DNA from: Chloroflexota bacterium
GTDB lineage: Bacteria > Chloroflexota > Limnocylindria > P2-11E
Assembly: GCA_005882765.1 (NCBI GenBank)
Contig: VBDV01000113.1
Coordinates: 1 to 59,735, forward strand
Length of the DNA: 59,735 nt
Direction of reading: 5' to 3'
Shown: one piece after another, positions 37,497 to 46,021 of the stretch
Position numbering within the stretch: position 1 is the stretch's first letter
Layout of the letters: the number at the start of each line of letters is the position of its first letter
Notes under the pieces: model-generated
The model's input: only the letters and a program-made list of their open reading frames with translations
What the model was told of the DNA's origin: nothing
The model's database searches: none
Position numbers and translations under genes: made by a program

Positions 37497-38821
37497 ACGA
37501 CTTCGCGCGTCTCGCCGAGGTCGCGGAACCGGGTGAGGTCGGACTGGAAGTGAAGGTCGAAGTCGCCGGTCGGTCCGTTGCGATGTTTCGCGAGCTTGAG
37601 GCGGACGACACTCTCTTCGCGGTCCTTCCGGTCCTTTTGCCAAAGGAACAGGACGAGATCGGCGTCCGCCTCGAGGGCGCCGCTCTCTCTGAGGTCAGAG
37701 AGCATCGGCTCGGTCCCACGCTGCTCGATCTGCCGCGAGAGCTGCGAGATCGCGATCACCGGGACCTCGAGCTCGCGCGCGATCGCCTTCAGCGCGCGGC
37801 TGATACGGGCGACCTCCAGGACGCGACTCTCTTCGTTCCCCACGCCTTCGATGAGCTGCAGGTAGTCGATCACGACCAGGTCCAGGCCGCGCTCGGCCTG
37901 GAGGCGGCGCGATTTCGCGAGGATGTCGGTGACCGTCAGGCGGCTCGACTCCTCCACGAAGATCGGCGCCTGCTGTAGCTCGCTCGACGCCGCGGAGATC
38001 GCGGTGAACTCCTGCGTGGAGAGGCGACCGCGGCGCATGCGGTTGCCGTCGATCTCCGCGAGCATCGACACAAGGCGCTGGACCACCTGCATCTCGCTCA
38101 TCTCCATCGAGAAGAACGCGCATGTCTTCCGCTGCACGACCGCCGCATGCTCGACGACGTTCAGCGCGAGGCTCGTCTTGCCGAGACCCGGACGGCCCGC
38201 GATGAGGATGAGATCAGAGGCCTGGAGTCCACCGGTCTTCTTGTCGACCGACTCGATGCCCGTCCGAATCCCGAGGCGCATGTCGCCACGCGCGTCGATT
38301 TGCTCGGCGTAGCGGCGGAGCGCGACGTCCAGAGGGACGATGTCCCGATGGAGCGTCGATTCGCTCACCGCGAACAGCAGCTCCTGCGCGTCCGACACCG
38401 CGGCGGCCGATTCCTCGCGGGTCAGCGCGAGACGGGCGATCTCGTTGGCCACCCCGATCAGCCGACGAAGGAGCGCGGTGCGTTCGACGATCGCCGCGTA
38501 GCTCGACGCGTGCGCGACCGTCGGCACGTTCTGCATGAGGCCGACCAGGAACTGCGAGCCCCCGATCGCATCGAGCTCAGCGTGCGCGACGAGGTCCGAC
38601 TGCACGTTGGCGAACCCCACTTGCTCGCTGCGCTCGGCGACGCGGGCGATGGCCGCGAGCACGATCCGATGCTGCTCGCGTGACAGGTCCGCAGGCCCGA
38701 GGCGTCCGCGCGCGACCTCGTTGTAGAGGGCGCCGTCCATGAGCATCGCGCCGAGGAGCGATGCCTCGGCCTCGGGCTTCTCTGGCGGCGGCTTGACGCC
38801 GCGGTCGGTCTGCACCGTCAT
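37493..38821 (-). CDS. Replicative DNA helicase DnaB-type, second copy
   Basis: The start is set at the ATG overlapping the first helicase stop (MTVQTDRGVKPPPEKPEAEASLLGAML); the track ORF adds 78 residues of shadow. The 442-residue product has a DnaB N-terminal domain, a RecA-like core with Walker A IAGRPGLGKTSLA, Walker B LDLVVIDYLQLIEG, ISQLSRQIEQRGTEPMLSDLRESGALEADADLVLFLWQ and arginine finger region KHRNGPTGDFDLHF. It has no intein. Two full helicase genes in tandem are unusual; one may serve a specialised role such as repair-coupled restart. Confidence 0.92.
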   Translation of the reverse strand: MTVQTDRGVKPPPEKPEAEASLLGAMLMDGALYNEVARGRLGPADLSREQHRIVLAAIARVAERSEQVGFANVQSDLVAHAELDAIGGSQFLVGLMQNVPTVAHASSYAAIVERTALLRRLIGVANEIARLALTREESAAAVSDAQELLFAVSESTLHRDIVPLDVALRRYAEQIDARGDMRLGIRTGIESVDKKTGGLQASDLILIAGRPGLGKTSLALNVVEHAAVVQRKTCAFFSMEMSEMQVVQRLVSMLAEIDGNRMRRGRLSTQEFTAISAASSELQQAPIFVEESSRLTVTDILAKSRRLQAERGLDLVVIDYLQLIEGVGNEESRVLEVARISRALKAIARELEVPVIAISQLSRQIEQRGTEPMLSDLRESGALEADADLVLFLWQKDRKDREESVVRLKLAKHRNGPTGDFDLHFQSDLTRFRDLGETREVV

Positions 38822-41403
38822 GCCGGCGGGCCGCCCTCGTCGGAGGCTTTGGAGAAGAACTTCGCCTGCTCGCTCTCGAAGAGGAGCTGGAATCCGCCGG
38901 TCGGACCATTGCGGTTCTTCGCGACGGAACCGTTGATGAGCCGCGGCGCGCCCGCCGGCGTCTCCTCGCGGTCGCGCCACAGCATGATCACGATGTCGGC
39001 ATCCTGCTCCAGCGCGCCCGAGTTGTGGCTCACGATTCCGTCCGCCAGCCAGCACGAGGTGTCGGGGACGGTAAGGTCGTACACGAGTTGCTCGCCATCA
39101 GCTACAACGTCGATCACCTCGTCCCAGAAGAGATCGTTTGTGGCAAGACCCATCAGCGCGGAATCTTCGAGGAGCACCGCGTACGTCGCTAGATGCGGCC
39201 GCGAAGGTGAGAACGTGAAGTGCCCGTTCCCGCTGTGTGAGGTTCCGCGGAGGCGCGCCATTTCGCGAGTTGTGATCTCTCGGTCACGCATCCGTCCGCG
39301 AACAAGAGCAAACACCTCGCGCGGAATGGTGTCGACATTCGTGTTCGGGGCGATGCCCGCTGTCGCGGCCATCACCGCGGCTGCGGGCTCCACCCGAGGC
39401 CCGAAGGTGCCGATGAGCTCGATGAATCGTCTCTGAGCTTCGGTCCCAGAAACGTGGACTTGGTAGCCGGGAAGATATCCCGCCTCTTCGACCCGCACCG
39501 TTCTCGTGACAATGTCGAACCGCAGGAGCAGCGCTGCGACGTCGCCGGCGAGTCCGATGCTGTTCGTCGCGTAATACACGCTGTGACCCCCGCCACCTTT
39601 GTGGACGCTAATCGATCCGTCTGTCGCCCAGAGGTGTCGCAGCAGGATTGCGAGTTGCTTGTTTGCCAGACGGAACGCATCGCATGGCACACGCTTCTGA
39701 TATGAGCGTTGGCCGAAAATGCCGAGATCGCGAAGCCATGCATTCACGCCGGCGGGATGCCAGCGATTCCCATTTCCGCTAATGAGTAGTTGGTGCCAAT
39801 TGCCGACCTCCAAATAGCGAGTCACTTTGGCGCCGAACTCGTTGATCGCAGCCGCGGCGACGAAGCGGCTGTTCTCCTCCGAACTTGTCGTATACCGCAT
39901 CGGCGCGCCTTTGATGTAGCTTCCGTCTCCGATCATCTGGCCAAGAAGGCCGACTCTTTCGCTTGGCCACTCGGTGATCGATTTGGGTTCGGGGAGTCGC
40001 CGCGCGATGGCAAGTCGGTCGCCGGTCGTCAGATCGCGAACGTGACGCCATCCTGCGAACGCCCGAAGCCGATGGTCGGCTGTAGCGCGGATGGATCGGC
40101 CGCTCGTGAGACGCACTCTGAAAACTGGCCGTCGACCGACTGCCCAAATCTTCTCGGTTCGCGCGGTCACGATGCGGTCGTTTTCGACCGAGAGAACCTC
40201 TGGGCAGGTACCGACGAGTTCGGAGATGGGCACGCGGCGTCCATCCGCGAGACAAACGATGGTGTCTCCGGTCACGCATTCGCGAAGGGTGGAGAGCTTG
40301 GGCTCCCCGCCCGAGTCTCCGGCGGCGCGTGATAGTTGCGAGAGACCAATGATGACCACTCCGAGCTCGCGGGCCAATGACTTCAGATTCCTCGTGATCG
40401 TCGCGATCTCTTGAACGCGGTTCTCCTCGTCGCCGCCGCCTCGAACGAGTTGCAGGTAGTCGACGATGATGACTTCGATCTTCTCGTGCGTGCTCGCGCG
40501 GCGGGCCTTCGTTCGCAGCTCCATGATCGAGATGCCCGGCGTGTCGTCGATGAACACGGGCAAGCCGTGCAGGGCCGCGGCGGCATCCGTGTCGATGATG
40601 TTCCCGGTCCGGAGCGCGAGCAGGTCCATGCGCGAGTTCAGCGCGAGGTAGCGCGAGACGATCTGCTTCGCGTCCATTTCCAGCGAGAAGAGCAACACCG
40701 GGTGGCCGCGGCGTGCGACGTTGAAGCTCATCCCGAGCGCGAGGCTCGTCTTGCCGACGGACGGCCGGGCGGCGAGGACGATGAGGTCGCCGACGGTGAA
40801 CCCTTCGGTGTAGTAGTCGACCTCGCGGAACCCTGACGGGATCCCGCTCACCTCGAACGGGCGCTCCATGCGGTCGGTGAGGTGCTCGTAGTTGGACTGC
40901 AGCGAGGCGGTGATGTGACGGAGCTGTGCATTTGCCGACTCGTCTCGAAGCGCGAAGAGTCGCTGCTCGGCGCGGTCGAGCGCGAGGGCGATGTCGGTCG
41001 GTTCGTCGTACGCATCCGCCGCGATCGACGTGGCCGCACCGAGCAGGCGCCGCAAGATCGCCCGGTCGCGGACGATGTGGCCGTAGCGGTCGATCTCGGC
41101 CGCTGTCGGAACGCCATCCGCGAGTGCGCGGAGGTAGGCCTGGCCGCCCGCTCGGTCGAGCTCCTCGCGCCGGGAGAGCTCCATCTGGATGGTGAGCGGA
41201 TCGATCCGCTCACGCCGTTCGAGAAGGGCCTGGGCCGCGTCGTAGATCCGCTGGTGCCGCGCGATGTAAAAATCATCGACGCGGAGCAGGTCCGCGACCT
41301 TGAAGATGGCATCACGGTCGATGAGGAGGCTTCCGAGTACCTGCTGTTCCGCGCTCTCGTCGAACGGGACCTGCCGGTCGGGCGCGCGAGTCTCGACGGT
41401 CAT
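38818..41403 (-). CDS. dnaB: Replicative DNA helicase DnaB with intein
   Basis: The 861-residue precursor has a DnaB N-terminal domain (DESAEQQVLGSLLIDRDA), Walker A AARPSVGKTSLALG, Walker B VIIVDYLQLVRG and a C-terminal helicase end (SGALEQDADIVIMLWRDRE, KNRNGPTGGFQLLF). An intein interrupts it between E375 and S795. After splicing the helicase would be ~442 residues, the normal length. A perfect LexA-type palindrome lies 10 nt upstream of the ATG, suggesting SOS regulation. It overlaps the second helicase gene by 4 nt. Confidence 0.95.
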   Translation of the reverse strand: MTVETRAPDRQVPFDESAEQQVLGSLLIDRDAIFKVADLLRVDDFYIARHQRIYDAAQALLERRERIDPLTIQMELSRREELDRAGGQAYLRALADGVPTAAEIDRYGHIVRDRAILRRLLGAATSIAADAYDEPTDIALALDRAEQRLFALRDESANAQLRHITASLQSNYEHLTDRMERPFEVSGIPSGFREVDYYTEGFTVGDLIVLAARPSVGKTSLALGMSFNVARRGHPVLLFSLEMDAKQIVSRYLALNSRMDLLALRTGNIIDTDAAAALHGLPVFIDDTPGISIMELRTKARRASTHEKIEVIIVDYLQLVRGGGDEENRVQEIATITRNLKSLARELGVVIIGLSQLSRAAGDSGGEPKLSTLRECVTGDTIVCLADGRRVPISELVGTCPEVLSVENDRIVTARTEKIWAVGRRPVFRVRLTSGRSIRATADHRLRAFAGWRHVRDLTTGDRLAIARRLPEPKSITEWPSERVGLLGQMIGDGSYIKGAPMRYTTSSEENSRFVAAAAINEFGAKVTRYLEVGNWHQLLISGNGNRWHPAGVNAWLRDLGIFGQRSYQKRVPCDAFRLANKQLAILLRHLWATDGSISVHKGGGGHSVYYATNSIGLAGDVAALLLRFDIVTRTVRVEEAGYLPGYQVHVSGTEAQRRFIELIGTFGPRVEPAAAVMAATAGIAPNTNVDTIPREVFALVRGRMRDREITTREMARLRGTSHSGNGHFTFSPSRPHLATYAVLLEDSALMGLATNDLFWDEVIDVVADGEQLVYDLTVPDTSCWLADGIVSHNSGALEQDADIVIMLWRDREETPAGAPRLINGSVAKNRNGPTGGFQLLFESEQAKFFSKASDEGGPPA
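39022..40278 (-). mobile_element. LAGLIDADG intein in DnaB (residues 376-794)
   Basis: The insert begins with C376 (CVTGDTIVCL, Hint block A). It continues with a block B-like TADHRLRAF and ends in WLADGIVSHN followed by extein S795, the canonical Asn/Ser splice junction. Endonuclease motifs LLGQMIGDGS and LLRHLWATDGS mark a two-motif LAGLIDADG homing domain. The site (LRE/SGALEQDAD) is a well-known DnaB intein position. GC content is visibly lower than the flanking gene, consistent with horizontal acquisition. Confidence 0.93.
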
Positions 41404-41413
41404 GCGGGAAGTC

Positions 41414-41429
41414 TAGAACACGCGTTCTA
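41414..41429 (-). promoter_or_regulatory. LexA-type operator upstream of dnaB
   Basis: TAGAACACGCGTTCTA is a perfect palindrome of the form GAAC-N4-GTTC, the same as the lexA operator in this window. It ends 10 nt before the dnaB start. A second, imperfect site AGAACGCTGTTCT (3-nt centre) lies at 41479-41491. Confidence 0.65.
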
Positions 41430-41478
41430 ATGGCCGAAGAGCGTACGCGCGCAGGCCGTGAAAGGCCGGTAGACCACT

Positions 41479-41491
41479 AGAACGCTGTTCT
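41479..41491 (-). promoter_or_regulatory. Second, imperfect LexA-like dyad upstream of dnaB
   Basis: AGAAC-GCT-GTTCT is a perfect dyad but with a centre one base shorter than in the lexA operator. Between the two dyads is a small GGCC-GTGAAA-GGCC hairpin (near 41456-41469). Its role beside the consensus site is uncertain. Confidence 0.4.
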
Positions 41492-41584
41492 GTCGGCATG
41501 AGTCACATCCGAACTGGCTGCCCGGCGGAAGCTCGCCCGACAATTCCTCTTTAGCTGACATTGGGCATGACGGCTAGCAATTCG

Positions 41585-41628
41585 TCCACCATCTTCTCCA
41601 CCAACTCATCCACGATTGCTCCACCAGT
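41585..41628. repeat. TCCAC repeat cluster (copy B) between dnaB and the epimerase gene
   Basis: TCCAC occurs at 12-nt spacing several times. The first 29 nt match 24 of 29 positions of the cluster at 29379. On the minus strand it can also be read as a short amphipathic peptide (VDELVEKMVDELL) ending in TAA. That peptide is too short to call a gene. Confidence 0.4.
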
Positions 41629-41661
41629 TTTCGCGAACGTGGACAACGAAGCGGATCTTCA

Positions 41662-42594
41662 TTGCGTAGTCTCGGCACTGTCTTGCATGTTCTTGTGACC
41701 GGCGGCGCGGGATTCCTCGGCAGCCATGTGGTCGATGCGCTCCTCAAGGCCGGCGACGACGTCGTGGTGGTGGACGATCTCTCGACGGGAGATCGCGCGA
41801 ATCTCGATCCGCGCGCCGAACTGCGCATCGCCGATATCGCCGACCTCTCGGCGCTTCAGCGCGAGCTCGGCAGCCGACGGATCGATGCGGTCGTGCATTG
41901 CGCTGCGAAGACCAAGGTCGTCGAATCGATGACGAAGAAGGACCTCTACGAGCGCGTGATCGTCGGCGGGACGCGGAACGTGATCGAGACCACGCGACGG
42001 CTCGGCGCGTCGATCGTCGTGAATATCTCCACCGGTGGGGCGATCTACGGCGAAACGCCAATCTGTGCCGACGAGAACGTCCCGGTCGATCCGCAATCGA
42101 ACTACGGCAGATTCAAGGCTGCGGCGGAAAAGCTCGTCGAACTGTCCGACCTTCGGGCGGTGACCCTTCGGCTTGCGAACATCTACGGTCCACGCCAGCG
42201 CACCGATCTCGAGGGCGGCGTGATCGCCATCTTCCTCGGCTGCTGGAAACGGGGCGAGCCGATCACCCTGTTCGGCGATGGCAGCTACGAGCGTGACTTC
42301 GTGTATGTCGCGGACGTCGTCGAGGCCGTACTCGCGGCGCTTGCCGGGACATACGCGGGCATCTTCAACATCGGCACCGGCATTGCGACGAGCGTGAATG
42401 AGCTCGTCTCGGCGTTCAGCATGATCCTCGGACCCCCACCCAGCGTGCGCCAGGCGCCAGCGCGTCCAGCCGAGGTGTTGCGTGCCTGTGTGAACCCGAC
42501 GAAAGCGGCGCGGGAGGGACTCTGGCGTCCAACGACCGCGCTGGCCGAAGGACTCCGGCGCACGGCGGCCGCTGAAGGAGTCTTGTTGGCGTAA
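41662..42594 (+). CDS. NAD-dependent epimerase/dehydratase (extended SDR)
   Basis: This 310-residue protein resembles UDP-glucose 4-epimerase. It has the Rossmann motif LVTGGAGFLGSHVVDALL, VDDLSTGD, VHCAAKTKV, an NISTGGAIYGE catalytic Ser/Thr segment, the active-site NYGRFKAAAEK (YxxxK), RLANIYGPRQ and SYERDFVYVADV. It probably acts on a nucleotide sugar for surface polysaccharide; the exact reaction is unknown. The start is weakly supported: TTG at 41662, or TTG at 41683 giving a shorter N-terminus. Confidence 0.88.
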   Translation: MRSLGTVLHVLVTGGAGFLGSHVVDALLKAGDDVVVVDDLSTGDRANLDPRAELRIADIADLSALQRELGSRRIDAVVHCAAKTKVVESMTKKDLYERVIVGGTRNVIETTRRLGASIVVNISTGGAIYGETPICADENVPVDPQSNYGRFKAAAEKLVELSDLRAVTLRLANIYGPRQRTDLEGGVIAIFLGCWKRGEPITLFGDGSYERDFVYVADVVEAVLAALAGTYAGIFNIGTGIATSVNELVSAFSMILGPPPSVRQAPARPAEVLRACVNPTKAAREGLWRPTTALAEGLRRTAAAEGVLLA

Positions 42595-42651
42595 AGCCGT
42601 GATCCATTTCCTCCTGTGCCCGAAGTACAGAGGGAGAAATGGAGGCTTTTC

Positions 42652-43692
42652 ATGAAGCTCGCTTGGCTGCGGCACTTTTCGCTGCCCGTCGCGATGGTCC
42701 TGCTGATGGGAGTCCCCGCCGCGCCGACGTTGGCGGCGGCCGACAACGCGTACACCGTCCACCCACTCGTATCCAACGTCGCCGGCACTGCGCCGACGAC
42801 GGACGCCAATCTCGTGAACGCCTGGGGTCTTACCGCTTCAGCGACGTCGCCATGGTGGGTCGCCGACAACGGCACGGACCTCTCGACCCTCTATCGCGCC
42901 GATGGGTCGATCGTCCCGCTCGTCGTGCACGTCCCGGTGCACCCGACCGGCGCGGTCTTCTGGGGGACCGGCATCCGAGCTAGGTTCGTCTTCGATACAG
43001 AAGCCGGTCAGATTCGCGGCTGGCTCCCGGCGCAAGGAAATCAGACAATCGTCCTCGCAGACCGTTCCGCGGTCGGCGCGATCTACAAGGGACTCGCGCT
43101 CGCAACGACGGCGACGGGCGACCGGTTTTACGCGACCGACTTCCACAACGCCCGCGTCGATGTCTTCGATGCGAACTTCAATCTCGTGACGATCAATGGC
43201 GCCTTCGTCGACTCGGATCTGCCCTCCGGCTACGCGCCGTTCGGGGTGCAGACGATCGGCTCGCGCGTGTTCGTGACTTACGCGAAACAGGACGCCGAGG
43301 CCACCGACGAGGTCCACGGACAGGGACGAGGGTTCGTGGACGCCTATGACACCTCGGGCACGCTGCTCGCGCGTGTCGCGCAACACGGCCAGCTCAACGC
43401 ACCGTGGGGACTCGCGCTCGCACCCGCGAACTTCGGTCGATTCAGCGGCGATCTGCTCGTCGGTAACTTCGGCGACGGCAAGATCAACGCCTACGAGGAA
43501 ATGTCGAACGGAAGATTCGAGCACCGTGGAGAGCTGCGAGACGCGGGCGGGAAGCCGCTCTCGATCGACGGCCTCTGGGCCCTGCAATTCGGCCACGGAT
43601 CTCCGAACAACGGTCCGACCAACACCCTGTTCTTCACAGCCGGTCCGAACGACGAGTCCGGCGGCCTGCGGGGCTCGATCACCGCACCCTGA
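42652..43692 (+). CDS. Secreted TIGR03118-like beta-propeller protein
   Basis: GGAGG 6 nt before the ATG at 42652 decides the start; the track start adds 12 residues. The 346-residue product has a signal peptide (LRHFSLPVAMVLLMGVPAAPTLAAA). It then has the recurring pattern of the TIGR03118 family: LVNAWGLTASATSPWWVADNGTDLSTLY, GLALATTATGDRFYATDFHNARVDVFD, APFGVQTIGSRVFVTYA, LNAPWGLALAP, LSIDGLWALQFG and NTLFFTAGPNDE. Such proteins are secreted beta-propellers of unknown function. Confidence 0.85.
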   Translation: MKLAWLRHFSLPVAMVLLMGVPAAPTLAAADNAYTVHPLVSNVAGTAPTTDANLVNAWGLTASATSPWWVADNGTDLSTLYRADGSIVPLVVHVPVHPTGAVFWGTGIRARFVFDTEAGQIRGWLPAQGNQTIVLADRSAVGAIYKGLALATTATGDRFYATDFHNARVDVFDANFNLVTINGAFVDSDLPSGYAPFGVQTIGSRVFVTYAKQDAEATDEVHGQGRGFVDAYDTSGTLLARVAQHGQLNAPWGLALAPANFGRFSGDLLVGNFGDGKINAYEEMSNGRFEHRGELRDAGGKPLSIDGLWALQFGHGSPNNGPTNTLFFTAGPNDESGGLRGSITAP

Positions 43693-43698
43693 GCCGGG

Positions 43699-43726
43699 CG
43701 GCGGCGCGGCAATCGCCGCGCCGCCG
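43699..43726 (+). terminator. Strong GC hairpin after the TIGR03118 gene
   Basis: CGGCGGCGCGGC / GCCGCGCCGCCG form a perfect 12-bp stem with loop AATC, 6 nt after the stop codon. No T-run follows, so termination may be Rho-assisted or the structure may stabilise the mRNA end. Confidence 0.5.
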
Positions 43727-43808
43727 GCCCCCGCCGGGCCGACCACGACACAATGCCGACAGGACGCTTGACTCCCCGGCATAGGATTTCGCCCGGGGGA
43801 GCGCGCGA

Positions 43809-44120
43809 ATGGCAATGGCGTTGACCGACAAAGACCTAACCTGCCGGGAGTGCGGGAATCCTTTCGTATGGACCGCCGGCGAGCAGGAGTTCTATGCCCA
43901 GAAGGGCTTGCTTCATGAGCCGCAACGTTGCCCCGAATGCCGTCGCCGCGCAAAGGCGGAGCGGGCAGCAAGCAGAGCGCAGAGCATGCACGACATCGTG
44001 TGCTCGAACTGCGGTCGCACGGGCCAGGTCCCATTCGCGCCGCGCAGCGACCGTCCCGTGTACTGCTCCGAGTGCTTCGAGGCGCGCCGCACGGCGACCG
44101 TTCCTATCTCCGCGAACTGA
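43809..44120 (+). CDS. Double zinc-ribbon (CXXC) protein
   Basis: This 103-residue protein contains four CxxC pairs. The first two are in DKDLTCRECGNPFVWTAGEQEFYAQKG and EPQRCPECRR, the zinc-ribbon type common in Chloroflexi and other terrabacteria. The last two are in HDIVCSNCGRTGQVPF and RPVYCSECFEARR. They form two zinc sites separated by a basic helix (RAKAERAASRAQ). Probable nucleic-acid or protein binding role. Confidence 0.8.
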   Translation: MAMALTDKDLTCRECGNPFVWTAGEQEFYAQKGLLHEPQRCPECRRRAKAERAASRAQSMHDIVCSNCGRTGQVPFAPRSDRPVYCSECFEARRTATVPISAN

Positions 44121-44153
44121 CCGACCGGTCCCTTTTCTGCATCCACATCCTCT

Positions 44154-44735
44154 GTGAGGCGCTTTCTTCTTGGCTTCCTTTTCGGCGCGTTCTCGATCGT
44201 CGCCCTCCTCGTCGGGGTGGGGCACTGGCTTGACCTGAGCGATCCCCTCGGGCACGCCGACGCCATCGTCGCCATTTCCGGCGACACCGGTGCGCGGGCC
44301 GAGAGCGCGATCGCGCTCTGGAAGCAGGGATATGCGCCGGTCCTCATCTTCTCCGGCGGCTCCAGCGACCCCGAATCAGTCGCGTCCGCCGAGCTGATGA
44401 AACGGGCGGCGGTCGCGGCGGGGGTGCCGGCGAACGCGATCATCGTTGAGGGCTCGTCGGCGACGACCGAGGAGAACGCTCAGCGGGTCGCCGAGCTCAT
44501 GAAGACCGCCGGCCTCCGTTCGGCGATCCTTGTCACCAGTCCTTATCACCAGCGCCGGGCCGCTCTCCTGTTCGAGCGCGAGTTCGACCGCGCCGGGTTG
44601 TCGTTTCGAAATCATCCCGCGGACGATCCGGATTGGGATGCGAACCTCTGGTGGACCAGCGAACCATCGCGCAGCCTGACCCTTGTCGAGCTCGCGAAGC
44701 TCGGAGCCCTGGTCGCGGGGCAGCACCCGGGATAG
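44154..44735 (+). CDS. YdcF/DUF218-family membrane-anchored protein
   Basis: This 193-residue protein (GTG start) has an N-terminal anchor (FLLGFLFGAFSIVALLVGVG) followed by a DUF218 domain: ADAIVAISGDTGARAESAIALWKQGYAPVLIFSGG, IIVEGSSATTEENAQRVAELM and SAILVTSPYHQRRAALLFEREF. DUF218 proteins of this kind are linked to envelope or cell-wall polymer metabolism. It directly precedes purA. Confidence 0.85.
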   Translation: MRRFLLGFLFGAFSIVALLVGVGHWLDLSDPLGHADAIVAISGDTGARAESAIALWKQGYAPVLIFSGGSSDPESVASAELMKRAAVAAGVPANAIIVEGSSATTEENAQRVAELMKTAGLRSAILVTSPYHQRRAALLFEREFDRAGLSFRNHPADDPDWDANLWWTSEPSRSLTLVELAKLGALVAGQHPG

Positions 44736-44746
44736 CATTCGAATAC

Positions 44747-46009
44747 GTGCCGGTGACGGCCATCGTCGGTGCTCAGTGGGGCGACGAGGGCAAAGGGAAG
44801 ATCACTGACCTCCTGGCGCAGGAGGCGGATGTGGTCATCCGATTCCAGGGCGGAAACAATGCCGGCCACACCGTCGTCAACCAGCACGGCACCTTCAAGC
44901 TTCATCTCGTGCCGAGTGGAATATTCAATCCCGATGCGGTTTGCGTTCTCGGTCCCGGGTGCGTCGTCGATCTCGCGTTCCTCTGTCGCGAGCTCGCTGA
45001 GCTCGAGAAGAGCGGGATCTCCACCGCGAACCTGCGCGTAAGCGACCGCGCGCATCTCGTCATGCCGTGGCACATCGCGCTCGACCGTCTGGATGAGCGC
45101 GAGCGCGGCCGGAGGAAGCTCGGCACGACCGGGATGGGCGTGGGGCCCGCGTACTCGGACAAAGTCGGCCGTCACGGCATCCAGGCATACGAAGTGCGCG
45201 ATGTGAAGAGCTTCCGCGCGCGCGTGAAGCGAGAGCTCGAGACGAAGAACGCGATACTCGAGCGGTTCGGTGACGCCCCTCTTGATGCGACGGAGGTGGC
45301 CGACGGTGTTCTCGCCGCCGCGGCGAAGCTCGGTGACCGCATTGTCGACACGCTTCCCCTCGTCGAATCCGCGCTTGCCAAAGACGCGCGCGTCCTGCTG
45401 GAAGGGCAGCTTGGCGCGATGCGCGATCTCGATTGGGGCATCTACCCGTACGTGACCAGCTCGAATCCGCTCGCCGGCGGCGCGAGCGTCGGGGCCGGGA
45501 TCCCGCCGCGCAAGATCACGCGCGTCATCGGGGTCGTGAAGGCGTATTCGACCGCCGTGGGCGAGGGTCCCTTTCCGACCGAGCTCCGTGGCGACGAGGC
45601 CACCGCGCTCCGCGAGCGTGCCCATGAATACGGCGCGACCACCGGGCGTCCGCGGCGCGTCGGCTGGTTCGATGCCGTCGCGGCGCGGCATGCGCACCGG
45701 CTCAACGCCTTCACCGAGCTCGCCGTGACGAAGCTCGACGTCCTGGACGTCTACGACCGCATACCGTTTTGCGCGAGCTACGAGCTCGACGGGAAGCGCA
45801 CGACGGACATGCCGACGACCCTTGTGCTCGAGAAAGCTCGTCCGTGCTACGAGACCCTCGAGGGCTGGTCGACTGATATCACGGGAGTGACTGAGCGTCG
45901 AGCGCTACCGGCGAGGGCCGTCGCGTACCTGGATCGGATCGCGGTAACGGTCGGCGCCCCCGTCGGAATGATCGGCGTTGGACCCGAGAGGGCGGCGACC
46001 CTCCTCTAA
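44747..46009 (+). CDS. purA: Adenylosuccinate synthetase
   Basis: PurA makes adenylosuccinate from IMP, Asp and GTP, the first step to AMP. The start is taken at GTG 44747 (VPVTAIVGAQWGDEGKGK); GTG 44753 is equally possible, and the upstream track residues are shadow of the YdcF-like gene. The 420-residue product has the P-loop GDEGKGKITD, GGNNAGHT with the catalytic His, KLGTTGMGVGPAYSDK, TSSNPLAGGASVGAGIPP and the C-terminal WSTDI segment. The usual EGAQG motif reads EGQLG here. Confidence 0.94.
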   Translation: MPVTAIVGAQWGDEGKGKITDLLAQEADVVIRFQGGNNAGHTVVNQHGTFKLHLVPSGIFNPDAVCVLGPGCVVDLAFLCRELAELEKSGISTANLRVSDRAHLVMPWHIALDRLDERERGRRKLGTTGMGVGPAYSDKVGRHGIQAYEVRDVKSFRARVKRELETKNAILERFGDAPLDATEVADGVLAAAAKLGDRIVDTLPLVESALAKDARVLLEGQLGAMRDLDWGIYPYVTSSNPLAGGASVGAGIPPRKITRVIGVVKAYSTAVGEGPFPTELRGDEATALRERAHEYGATTGRPRRVGWFDAVAARHAHRLNAFTELAVTKLDVLDVYDRIPFCASYELDGKRTTDMPTTLVLEKARPCYETLEGWSTDITGVTERRALPARAVAYLDRIAVTVGAPVGMIGVGPERAATLL

Positions 46010-46021
46010 CATCCGGGCGGC

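Noticed and set aside
38818-41403. Possibility that the long dnaB is a fusion with an unrelated enzyme
   Set aside because: The insert has Cys start, HN/S end and LAGLIDADG motifs, and the exteins join into a normal DnaB, so it is an intein.
41585-41640. Minus-strand mini-ORF encoding a VDELVEKMVDELL-type peptide upstream of dnaB
   Set aside because: Only 20-30 codons, no ribosome-binding site and its pattern is explained by the TCCAC repeat.
41574-41828. 84-residue minus-strand ORF overlapping the epimerase start
   Set aside because: Low-complexity Ser/Thr/Arg composition and antisense to the epimerase Rossmann motif.
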